DNA of 64,000 bases from Gonium pectorale (lineage: Eukaryota > Chlorophyta > Chlorophyceae > Chlamydomonadales > Volvocaceae): positions 1,539,055 to 1,603,054 of the forward strand of contig LSYV01000007.1 in the NCBI GenBank assembly GCA_001584585.1, read 5' to 3'. Shown piece by piece: positions 11,455 to 21,084 of the stretch; the first letter of the stretch is position 1, and each line of letters starts with the position of its first letter. A program made the position numbers and the translations under genes. The notes under the pieces are model-generated. The model did no database searches. It saw only the letters and a program-made list of their open reading frames with translations, and was not told where the DNA came from.

Positions 11455-12559
11455 GGGGGCCATGGACGAATTGCGAATATTGGGGTGTAAGAGCGGGTTA
11501 TGGTCCTCATCCCTACCCCGCTTCAGCGCCTGACGCCGAAGAATAGCGTGCCTGGTATCCCAGACAGCCTGTAGGTAGGCTCCTACCGCAGCTGACGGGG
11601 CCTCCTTCATANNNNNNNNNNNNNNNNNNNNGTTGGCCCAGAGCTGGCCGGTTGCGTGCCCGATCGCTTGCTTGCCAATCGCAGTCTAGGCTCAGCAGGA
11701 CCGGGCTGTGGTCGCTAAGCACAGCGTCAGAGCCCCAAATGTATGAGCGTAGGACGCGGAGGCGCTTTGCACTGTCAAAGACACCCCGTGAGGCGATGAA
11801 TAAGTCAATAGTACTAGCTCCAGGCTCATGCTCCCCAACGGCGGTGCACGTCGTGTTGCCCGGCCTATTTCCCTCTAAGCGCCCGTTCATAATAGCCAAG
11901 CCACAGTCACGGCACATCTGTACGAGCCGCCGCCCAAACGTATTGGTGACAGCGTCGCTGTTAGAGCGCACCGCCATGGTAGGCAGGACGTAGTCCGAGT
12001 CGGCCTCTTCTGAGCCGGTAACATCATTGATCACTCCAGTCCGGGCATTGAAATCGCCGGCTAGGAGGACCTCGTCACCATCCCGCCGTAACGCATCAAT
12101 CATGCCTGTGAGCAGCCCGAACACGGCCCCTGGCACGTCTCCTCCGCACAGGTCGCTACCGCTGGCATGCTCGTACACCGACGACGACTGAGGCGATACG
12201 TAGCAGGCCCCAAGCAGCAGTGCAGTCCCGCCTGGGAAGGCGTTCGCGATGCGGATCCATACCGACTCAAAGCCAGTAGGGTCGTTGGTCCTAGCAACCT
12301 CTAGGGCCCGCTCTGCTACACACTTGCGCATCAAGACCGAAACGCCGCCGCTTCGCCGGCCACCTGACCTAGCACGCCTAGTGGCCGCGTAATGGACATA
12401 GCCGGCTTTGGTGATCTGGCGCTTAGCTCGCTCACATCTAGACGGTGCATGCGTTTCAGTAAACACTATCACATCGTGATCGAGCAGTCCTCTGACAGCG
12501 TTCAGGCTATCAAATCTTTTGTTTGCAAAGATGTGCGCGTTCCACAACAGAATGCGCAC
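11434..12559 (-). pseudogene. L1-type non-LTR retrotransposon ORF2 fragment: APE-like endonuclease
   Basis: The frame starting at 12559 (MRILLWNAHIFANKRFD) is an apurinic-endonuclease-like domain, which nicks target DNA for target-primed reverse transcription. Catalytic landmarks are visible: FTETHAP (the glutamate), LLAGDFNARTG, STIDLFIASRG and LSDHSPVLL (the SDH motif). The 20-N gap at 11612-11631 interrupts the frame. Beyond it a frame starting KEAPSAAVGAYLQAVWDTR reaches a stop at 11434-11436, with no reverse transcriptase. The copy therefore ends soon after the endonuclease. It starts 21 bp downstream of the ORF1 stop (12581), the normal layout for two-ORF L1-type elements. Confidence 0.8.
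11612..11631. other. Assembly gap (20 N)
   Basis: Run of N inside the ORF2 fragment. The round length suggests a placeholder, so the reading frame cannot be carried across it. Confidence 0.99.
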
Positions 12560-12580
12560 ATCGCGGCCCCCCCGGCCCCC

Positions 12581-13046
12581 CTAGTCGTCCGCATCATCGC
12601 GCTGTTGGGAAGCCTCCTGGCGGGCGGCCTCCATGTCAGCGCGCACTCGGTCAATGTCCTGACGCACCCACTTGCCAGAGTCCTTCGACTCCTCAGCCAT
12701 CAGGTGCGTGCCGCACCACGACGGCCGACGGCCGCTGTTTGCCAGGTACTTGACGAGGTCGTGATTGGCCCGCCGGAACGCAAGGCCTGCCGGCGTCAGA
12801 GCCCAGCAGATGCGCAACGGAGGGAAAGAGTTGTCGCCCTCCTCAGCATTGGGCAGCCGCTTGCGGTGTTTCCACAGCAGCTGCCGCACGGTGCCGTTGA
12901 GCTGGATACGGAGGCTTTGTGTGGTTCGCCCCGCCCCTGGCCGGCTGAACTCAGGGTGGCTTTCCAGGCTTACGCCAGATATGCGGATGGAGTGTCCGTG
13001 AGCCCCGAAACCCTGGGCCCTGCCCATACCGGGTCACCGGCATGAG
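12581..13046 (-). pseudogene. L1-type ORF1, C-terminal part (5'-truncated)
   Basis: Minus-strand frame ending at 12581, 21 bp before the ORF2 start. It has an acidic/charged helical C-terminus (DIDRVRADMEAARQEASQQR) and a segment reading LRIQLNGTVRQLLWKHRKRL. Position and composition fit the ORF1 RNA-binding chaperone of a non-LTR element, but no zinc knuckle or RRM is visible. The upstream end stops near 13046, next to sequence belonging to the KDZ gene. The element thus appears 5'-truncated where it abuts the 3' part of that gene. No function is assigned beyond ORF1 by context. Confidence 0.5.
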
Positions 13047-13048
13047 TG

Positions 13049-13202
13049 AACCAGACTGCGGCACTTTACCCATAGCACAAGGACACACATACGGGACCAG
13101 GTACCAAGTTTCAGCTCATTTGGTGGAGGTCGATCTTCCACAATGGCACACCTAGAGCACGTCAAGCCCGTACCGTAAGCCCCAAAACCAGACTGCGGCA
13201 CA
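13049..13202. repeat. 16-bp direct repeat flanking a 122-bp segment at the KDZ/L1 border
   Basis: AACCAGACTGCGGCAC occurs at about 13049-13064 and again at about 13187-13202. On the minus strand each copy contains GTGCCGCAG, a splice-acceptor-like sequence. It could be a small tandem duplication of a KDZ exon start or a target-site scar. Confidence 0.5.
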
Positions 13203-13225
13203 CATACATATACACACATATACAC

Positions 13226-15993
13226 CTCGATCTCCGTGCACAGCTGTCCAATCTCGTGCTCTGCGAGCTCCTTGAGCAGCTGGGGCCGTTGCCGGATGGT
13301 CACACTGTTAGCCCCGGGAAGGAGAAGGCCCAGCGGCACATCTCCTTCGACGTCCGCTGCTTCGCTGCTCTCCAGCTTCTGCAGCATCAGCCGGTCGCGG
13401 GCGTACTCCTCTCGCCAGCTCACAGGAGAGAGCGCAGGCTCCTCGGTGACGTGTGTGTCCTCCTGCATAAGGCACTCGACCTGGTCCAGCACCTAAGGGA
13501 GGCGAGCACGAGAAAGGCCCTTTATGGCAAACCGCGGTCTCATCCAGGTCTTTTATGTAATGCACAGCGACTCTCAACGTGTTGTAAATGAACATGACGG
13601 TTACGACCTCACCACACACACACACACGCTCGTGTTTGTCGAAGAACTGTTTTGAGCATACCGTCTCGCATACAAAACACACGCATGCTCATCGTATGCG
13701 TCGTTCCATTTCAACACACAAACACACACATCATTCCCACCTGCGTGGCCTCCGACCCCAGCTCGGCAGTCAGTGCCGTGATGCGGGCCTCCATGGCTGC
13801 TTTGATGGCTTGTGCCCTGACCCGCATGCGCCACAGCCGCGCAGGGAGCCCAAGCACCAAGTGCTTGCAGTGCATGCGGCCCACGAACTCCAGGTGGGCC
13901 TCACGGTTGATGGGCGGCATGTACCGCGTGATGGCGCCATGGGGCCCCATCATGCTGTTGAAGATCTCCGCGGGCTCGCCCGTCCCTCGGCCCACGCCCA
14001 GCTTCCGGGTGTGGCCGAAAGCCTTTTGGCAGGCCATGCTGCGGACAGAGAATGGCGCATACCAGGCAGGCAAAATGCTATCACATCTCTAGTGCACTGG
14101 GCGGCGGAGGTAACATACAGTGCACCACGCGCCAACCTTAGCACCGTTGCAGTCACTGCCTACCATACCTGTGTGCGTAGCGGTGCCAAGGCGAAATGAT
14201 ATCCTGGACGTGCTTGCCCTTCTCCACAACGCCCGGGTCTCCCTCCTGCTCGAGCCACTTCCCGAAGGACTTGATCCAGCGACACGCAATGTCGTACCAC
14301 CAGAAGTGCACCGCTGAGCCAGCGACGAAGTAGCGGTGGAGTACAAGTGCCGCTCTCCCCGAAAGAAGTTCATCAAACGCAGCAGCATGCCGTGGCGGCA
14401 TACCACGACGCCCACAGCGGTGATGAGGTTCTGCGCGTTACGGCAATTTGTTGTAATTAGTGGCAAGGTACGGCAAGGTACAGCAAGACACGGCAAGGGG
14501 CGCTGCAGCATGTAAGACCTGGCTGCCCAACCATACGCCCTTGAGCCCATGATAACCTAACAAACCCGTTCACCTTCTGGGATTCTGCGGACAGGACCTT
14601 GTCTGCGTGGAAGGTCGAGCAGTGGGTGCTACCTGTGGAGTCCGTGGTCGCTGCAGCGCGGTCCAGGGACTGCACTACGGTGTTGTTGATGAAGTACCGC
14701 CGGTACGGCAGCTGGGTGTAGTCCTGCGTGTAGCCTCCACGGCGGAGCAGGTTTAGGCGAAAGCAGCCGTCAAAGTGGCAGCTGTGGAAGTAGCGAGGCC
14801 CCCCGGAAACAGCCTCCACCGAGCGCCAAGGCCAACCGCCCATTGATAAACAGAGCAGCGCAGCAAAGCCCATGGCGGCAGTTGGCAGATGGACGTCACC
14901 GCCGCTGGGTCCCGGTTGGTTACCAGCACCACCGCCATCAACGTCGCCTTCCGCCTGGACTCCCCCTCCATCACGGTCAGCCGCAGCGCCGCCGCCCGCC
15001 GCCATGGGAGGGGTGTAGCTGCTGTACGAGTCCCCGCAGCAAGGGCAGGCATTGATTGCCCCAGCTGGCCACCCCTCGATGGTCTCGGGAAAGTCCGAGG
15101 CCAGGCATCGCAGATGGTAGTGCGCATTAATGGCAAAGCGCAGGCGCTGACGCAGCATGTCCAACGTCAGGACCGGCTGCGTGGCTGGGGAAGCGCCCGA
15201 AGGAAGCGGGTCTGGAGATGGTGGGTTGGGGAGCACTCCGTTCGCCTCCCAAGTCTCTAACATGGCGCTGCAGAACCTGTCAGCGCTCAGGTGCTTGGTA
15301 GCGACGGAGAGGTTGCCGAACTGCTGAAGAAGAGTTGAGTGCCACCACAGCACGTTGATCTTGTCCCGGTGCAGCTGAAAGTCCCAAGCAACCTTCGTGT
15401 CCGGGAGGCAGTCCACGGCGGTGGGTTTGGCGTGGACAACTGCGTTGCATGCGCTGCATAGAAGCCGCGGCACGTCCACCTCCACTGGCTGATCCCACAG
15501 CACTACAAGCACCTTCAAGGGGTTGATCTCCTTCAGCCCAACCCGCCCCCCCCCCCCCGCCAGGAGCAGAGGGGTGCAGGGGCTGAAGTATGACGTGTCG
15601 CACGGCGTCCCGCTGGTGCCGCAGCAGCACCTCGCGAGCCTTATAAGACTCGGCATAGTTGTCGAAGAAGCTGATAGCTAGCTCTTCGCTATAGGCTGTG
15701 GAGGAGTCGTGCTGGCCGCCTGCATGTCCTGCTGGCGCATGCCCAGTGGCCCGCCCTTCGTCCCAATCGCAAACGTCCACGTCGAAGGGGAGATCATCGA
15801 ACTGGCAACTGGGGCACGTCGTCGTCCCTGGGGTAGACGTTAGCCTCCCTATCTCTGGCTGGTGCAAAGCGGCCGCCAGGGCCGCGTGGCTGCTTACACG
15901 GGCGGCCTTCACCCCGATTCTCAGTGTTCTTCTTTGCGACAGTGCTTTTGTCGAGATCGAGTCCGGCCTGCTTCCTCGCACGTGCGGTGGCAA
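13226..15993 (-). pseudogene. KDZ (Kyakuja-Dileera-Zisupton) DNA transposase, probably decayed
   Basis: KDZ transposases move large DNA transposons by cut-and-paste with an RNase-H-like DDE core. Exons: 14574-15993, 14169-14430, 13741-14038 and 13226-13493. Landmarks in order: LLCSACNAVVHAKPTAVDCL, FQLHRDKINVLWWHSTLLQQ, INACPCCGDSY, HFDGCFRLNLLRR (first catalytic Asp), VVVCRHGMLLRLMNFFRGER, WWYDIACRWIKSF (second Asp) and GTGEPAEIFNSMMGPHG (catalytic Glu). The frame breaks at a C run (15546-15558). It breaks again between FFRGERHLY and HRYFVAGSAVHFWWYDIACR (near 14345). The extreme N-terminus may be in yet another frame. The last exon ends at a GTGTAT donor at 13225, and no further coding exon follows before the L1 fragment. 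Either the homopolymer breaks are base-calling errors in a live gene or the copy is dead; I favour dead because the 3' end is missing. Confidence 0.85.
13592..13632. repeat. (CA)n microsatellite in a KDZ intron
   Basis: Alternating CA/AC run within the intron between KDZ exons 13226-13493 and 13741-14038. Shorter CA-rich stretches occur around 13202-13226 and 13716-13732. Confidence 0.8.
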
Positions 15994-18652
15994 ACGGTTC
16001 GCGGAAAGTTAGTTTCGATATTGCTTATTATGCATTCCGGCAAGGCAATTCGGGTAGAGCATTCCGGGGTGGGGTACGGCTGGTGCGGTTCGCGAGGCGG
16101 TTCGCGAGGCGGTTCGGGCGAGATATGCGCAGCGATATAATGGGCATGGTGTTGGTGATGGTTATATCAATCACAACGGCGAATTAGTGGGTCGCTCCAC
16201 TGCTGCGACTTTCGCTTCCCCACTCCTCACTATTCCGCTCAATGGGAATGTGCTCATAGCTGCCCAAACAACACCAACTGCGCCGGGAAAAAGCCACAAT
16301 AATACCGTGAGATATGCACATACCGCTGCAACACGCCCGGTCTCTGAGATCCTTGCTGGCGCTCACAATTCTCGTAAAAAAGAGAAACCTGCACAGAAAG
16401 GGGTAGCCATGTCAACTCATGGGCCAGCAGGACCCGGCTCGGTCACGACTAAACCCGCACAAGCGAAGTGGGGCTTCTCTAACAAACGTTGGTGCCCACT
16501 TGTAGTGGGGTTCGTGACGGGTTGACACGGTTGCGTTCCTCTTTCTCGCTCCCTTGTACCGTACTGCGGGTGCGGGTTCGGGTCATGTCAAACCGGTTGC
16601 CACTGCCTATGCATCCGCTACGCTCCACCCTTCATGACCTAAATCCCAGGTACAGTCTCACGGGGCTCCGCCCTTTTCCAAGCTTCAAGGAAGCATTTCC
16701 CCTACTTGTTGCAATTCCTTATTCGCCAGTCTGACATACAGCCGTCAGCCATAGTAAGAAGGCCACAACTGACCTTTGCCTTCATGCAACTTGGCCCAAT
16801 CGTGCCTCATGCTCACAGCGGAATGAAAAGGCCGCTGGAACAACAAGCCCCCTATGCCCGCTTCCAAAAGGTGCCCGGCTTTATGAGCCGGGTCCCGCTC
16901 GCTGCCCTCCCCGCCGGTCCCCAGCGACATGACCGTCATCACTACCATTGCTGTCAGCACAATGACATGAGTCCTTGGCGCACAGCACATCTAGTAACCG
17001 CTCCCGTTCACAGAAGTCCGGCAAGCACGCCCTATTCGCACCCTACACGTGGGTCCTGGGCGCCCTTGCATCCGTCATTACAAAGCGCGCGGGGCAGCCG
17101 CGCACATGCACACACCGCACCGGGGGCTACGGTGGTGGTCGCCGCCAAAGTAGCATGCCGGGACATCGCCCCTGCGACTTCCTCTGGAGCTGGGTCCTAC
17201 AACGACGCCATCACTTTCGCGCTTACGCTCGTTGTATGCGTTTTCCCTTCAACACACCGCACCACCGTACAGTTAGGGAGGCTCTCAGCAGGGCTCGCAC
17301 CCTTACGCCAGCCAGTGCGCGCCCCTTGAACACCGGCCCTCGCTGCCGGGCCGCCAAGCACTTGCCATAAGAAGGTGCAGGGTAGCAGGGAGTGTAGTCA
17401 TAAGCTCCCTGCACCCGCACGTTCAGACTGTGTGTCTGCCTCGCACGTTCAGATTTAGTTTGTCACGCATAGCACCCACGGTTGCAGCCGCCCGCACTAC
17501 AGCGCTGAAAGAGACACGGCCAAACGCTCGCAACACCACGGGCAAATTCAAGCTCTGATGCTGTTGCATTTCCCCAACGCCGGTCTTCGGCGATTTCACT
17601 GGCTGACATCTGCACATCAAAGCGAGCATCAGTATGTACTCAAAAACCCATACGAAGCAATGCCATACTTCTACTTTCTTTGCAGCTTTCAGCCTTCCCG
17701 GTTACTGTTTCACTCCTTTCAGCGTTCGGTCAGCCCATCCGACACCCAAGACGACGCAACGGAACCTTGAGGCATGGCAGCACCTGAAGCCACGATGTCA
17801 CCAAAGCGACTTCCCCCTTCACAAGTGCATAGCCTCCAGGGCGGGTCAGAGACCTCACCCCGCCCAGCGCAACACTGCCGACCACTACCAGTCCCTCGCC
17901 GGCGACCAGCTGTGTCGCCAACCCGTTTCCATTGCGTAACGGTGGAAGGGAGCCAAACCCACAGCCGCTCACGCCAGCGCCATCCCTTTTACTTGTATGC
18001 GTCTCTGAAGCTAATGGCGAGGAAGACCAGGAACATGACCGCCCAGTAGCCCAGCCTGATCCGACGGGCGTAGATGCCCGCTGCCACCGCCAAGTAAACC
18101 AGCGGACAAATGGGACCGGTTCCCAACCCGCAAAGTTCTAGCCTCTCAGGGTTGCAATGCGCGGTAACTAGGAACGGCGAAGGCGCGGACACACGACATG
18201 GCGGGCCTGCCCGGACCTTAGGATAACTCGTTTGCAAATTCGAATGCCAGTGGTGGTGTAGTCATGCGCTCAGTTGCATCACTGCGGTGGTACTTCAATG
18301 CTGTGGATATATATAAAATGTGACAGCTATAGCATACCCGAAGGCCGGCCAGAAACGCCGCAGTTCATGGATATGATTCGGGTCCGTCCCCCACCTGGAT
18401 TCCCTATTTGCACATTCAGAGCCCACCCCGCTGCCCGCCCCACCGTAAGTCCACAATCAAAGCTGGTTACAGACGCATTGTCAACCACGCGCCCTTTCTG
18501 CCGGTCCTAAAAAGCACACAGGGAGAAACGCCCTCTTCACCAAGCACAGCGCCCGCGCCGCACCGCACTCTCGGATTCATACACATTGCCGTTAGGCTGC
18601 GGAAGGGATTATTCGTTACCCCTGGCCCAGCAGCAGCGCGCGCAGGCTCCAG
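15994..18652. other. Lower-GC stretch without a supported gene
   Basis: Base composition is visibly more AT-rich than the flanking genes. A 12-bp unit GCGGTTCGCGAG is tandemly repeated at about 16086-16118, upstream of the KDZ gene. On the minus strand three protein-like fragments occur. At 17989-18237 two hydrophobic segments (ICPLVYLAVAAGIYA and LGYWAVMFLVFLAIS) precede a stop. At 17423-17629 the frame contains LNLPVVLRAFGRVSFSAVVR. At 16745-16990 it contains MTVMSLGTGGEGSERD. They could be exons of an unknown membrane protein, but no splice-consistent model could be made. Confidence 0.3.
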
Positions 18653-19462
18653 CTAGGCCTTGTGCTGCAACTGCCGTTGGCAGGCGAGAAGTGACTTGTG
18701 GCGGTTGTGTTCGGGGGCGTCCAGCTTGTCCACGTGCGCCTTCCCGTAGCTGGCGAGGGCTCCGAGCATGGACCAGGCCGCCTCCGCCTGCGGGAACTTG
18801 CCTCGCTCGCGGGTCGCCTTGAGGACGGCATCGGCGCTTTCAGCAACGCTGCAGTGTACCAACAGGTTGCGGTCAGCGTTGAGCTTCTCAACGGCGCGCC
18901 ACTGCTCCCAAAACTCGGGGTCCAAGTTGTAGCGCTTGCGGAAGGGCTCGCACGCGTCCACAATGATGGGGTGCGCCATCTTGTTACGCAGGACCAACAT
19001 ACGCTCTGCGAAGTGCGTAAACGTGGCACACCCATCCAGCAGCTGCATGTACTTAGACGCCAGCTTGTCGTTTAGCTCACTGTAGAGGTCGTCGAAGCAC
19101 GCATCCGCCACCTTGTCCTTCAAGTTGTGGACGTTGTCAAGGAACTGCAAACGGGGCAGAGGAGTTCTTACATCTATGCAAGGGAGAGGTGCACGATTTC
19201 ACGTCTTGCCTCGCGTTGGTCGTTCCTGCTTATCTGGGCCTACCTGCATCTGCTTGAGGACGGCCTCCTCGGTTGGGCCCGTTGGCTTCATCACGACCAC
19301 AAAGGAGGTTGGCGATTTACTCTTTAACTTGTCCCGCATAGCCTCAATGCTGCTTGTGCAGTACACTTCAGCTCCAGTGGCATCCCGCAGCTGCTGCATC
19401 ACCGTTTCTGTAAGCGGTTGGGACCGGCTGGAGACCTTCCAAAATATTTTCACAGTCGACAT
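18653..19462 (-). CDS. Unknown 236-aa protein with two RNxxxH (HEPN-type) motifs
   Basis: Two exons, 19244-19462 and 18653-19144, joined in phase by a GTAGGC donor and a TTTGCAG acceptor. The start ATG at 19462 gives MSTVKIFWKVSSRSQ. The N-terminal 70 residues look alpha/beta (FVVVMKPTG). The C-terminal 160 are all-helical and hold RNKMAH (residues ~126-131) and RNLLVH (~165-170). Both fit the R-polar-x3-H signature of HEPN nucleases, where Arg and His cleave RNA. The family is not recognised from sequence alone, and an HEPN assignment rests on short motifs in a helical context. The gene lies alone between the KDZ transposon and a hAT element. It might be cargo of a mobile element or a fragment of a larger gene with further exons upstream. 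Confidence 0.55.
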
Positions 19463-19751
19463 AGTCCAGAGACGCAACACCGAAGACGGCACTTTTACAG
19501 CTGCAGGTAAGAGCTACAGGTAATGACACTGTACAGTAGGTACGTGTAATATAGAATATCAAAGGTACCGGCAGATCGATGTTTTGGTTCGCGGTGAAAA
19601 CATTTGGTCAACGCAGTGCCAAGTTCCTAGTCAAAGTTCAGCAATACTCCTGGATTATTATACACAAGGTCTTGTCCAGCTCTTCATCCCTCCATACGTT
19701 TCCACTGGCATTGCTCGGTCTACCGACCGTCGTACCCGGGCAGGTACACAC
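19463..19751. other. Short spacer upstream of the hAT element
   Basis: No gene seen. The last 8 bases (19744-19751, GTACACAC) are the left target-site duplication of the adjacent hAT element. Confidence 0.5.
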
Positions 19752-20260
19752 CAGAGGTCGGCAAACCCGGAGTTTTGGACTGCGGGTCCCCCGAGTTCCG
19801 GCCGTCCACATTAGGGGGGTCTGGGGGTCTCCCCCCAGCCGGGGGCCCGGGGGCGGGAGCCCCCGGAAGAAATTTTGCGAAATTGGGGGGGCCAAAGACC
19901 CTTCCGAGATGCGATTTAGACCAAATTTCCTCCAAAATAATTATTGGCACGTTATCTGCCGGTTTCCGGCGTGTTCCGGTCGCGAAAATGGCCCACCATT
20001 GCAGCCCGAAAGGCATTCCCGGGGGATTTTAGGGGTCTGGGGCGCAGCCCCAGAACATTTTTTGGAATTTTAGTCTCTACAAGAGGGGTTGCACCTCCCG
20101 GCGGGCGAAAATCGCATGCGGAAAGGGGTCAATTGACCGCGTTGACCGCAGCCATGCCGCGTTTCCGTACGTCGGGACCCGCAGCCGTGGGCTTTTGGGG
20201 GGTTTTGGCTGCGGGTCCTACGGATGGACCCGCAGGACCCGCAGGGATTGCCGACCTCTG
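19752..20260. mobile_element. Non-autonomous hAT-type DNA transposon (MITE), 509 bp
   Basis: The left end reads CAGAGGTCGGCAAACCCGG; the right end, reverse-complemented, reads CAGAGGTCGGCAATCCCTGC. This gives terminal inverted repeats of at least 14 bp in the hAT style (CAGxGGTCGGCAA). Flanking 8-mers GTACACAC (19744-19751) and GTACACAG (20261-20268) form a target-site duplication with one mismatch, the length expected for hAT. The interior has no transposase. It contains two GGGTCTGGGG...CCCCAG palindromic blocks (about 19818-19865 and 20032-20056) and runs of GCGGGTCC subrepeats near both ends. It must have been moved in trans by a hAT transposase elsewhere. Confidence 0.85.
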
Positions 20261-20268
20261 GTACACAG

Positions 20269-21084
20269 CCCACACAAGCAGCTACTAGCCGCAGCGTGAG
20301 ATCGTCGGTACAGCCCATTCCGCTTACAATAGGTCCAGGGTCGTCCGGCCCACGCAAGACAGGACCCAACAATTGCGCAGCCCGGTAACACCCAGCAGCG
20401 TCACGCGTCTCGGCATAAGAATCGAAGAATGGGAATCGGAAAGGGTCAGGGGAGTGGGGCGAGTTGAGGCGTTCCAAGCGGGGGCTACTTCTTGTTCCGT
20501 GTTTGCCAGGGGGCGCAAGCGCGCTTGGTAAGAGTCTGGGTTAGCCGGGGTTTCGTGCGAAAGCGGGCCAAGGCCCTTACGAAAACCAGGCCCAGCCCAG
20601 GTTGAGCGGTGAGGTGGGTCCCTGGAAGGGGTACGAGCAGACCAGGCCGAGCGCCGACTGCCGTGGGCGTGGGAACAGGGGGGAGAGAGCGCGGGCAGGC
20701 CAGGCCGAGCGCCCGCTGCTGTGGGGCAAGGCCCATCAGAGGGGGTAGGCCGGAATAGGACCCGCTCAGGGCGGGGCCAGATGGGGACCGCTGCCCAAGG
20801 TGGCGAGATGACCACCGTTGCCCCGGGTCGGGAGGCAGGGCCATATGGAGGGAGCAGAGCGCGGGCGCGGCGGATGGGGGCTCCGGCGACAGAGCCGCTG
20901 TTGGCCAAGTCGGGCGGGCGCTCGCACACGGGGGTCCCGCTGGGAGATAGCGGCGCAGCCGGCGCTGGCGCTGGCGCTGGCACTGCCCCCGGGCCTGACG
21001 GTGAATCAAGGTGGCCGCAGCCGAGCGGTCGGGGGCTGTCAACCGGCCGCACCCTGCCGCCGGGCCCCGGGCCGTTGTGCGCTG
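20269..21084. other. GC-rich leader preceding the plus-strand retrotransposon
   Basis: No recognisable domain. The segment has internal repeats of about 25 bp based on CAGGCCGAGCGCC (near 20643-20655 and 20700-20712). It joins reverse-transcriptase coding sequence at about 21085 without an endonuclease. It may be the element's 5' part replaced by a rearrangement, or an unrelated sequence into which a 5'-truncated copy was inserted. Confidence 0.35.
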
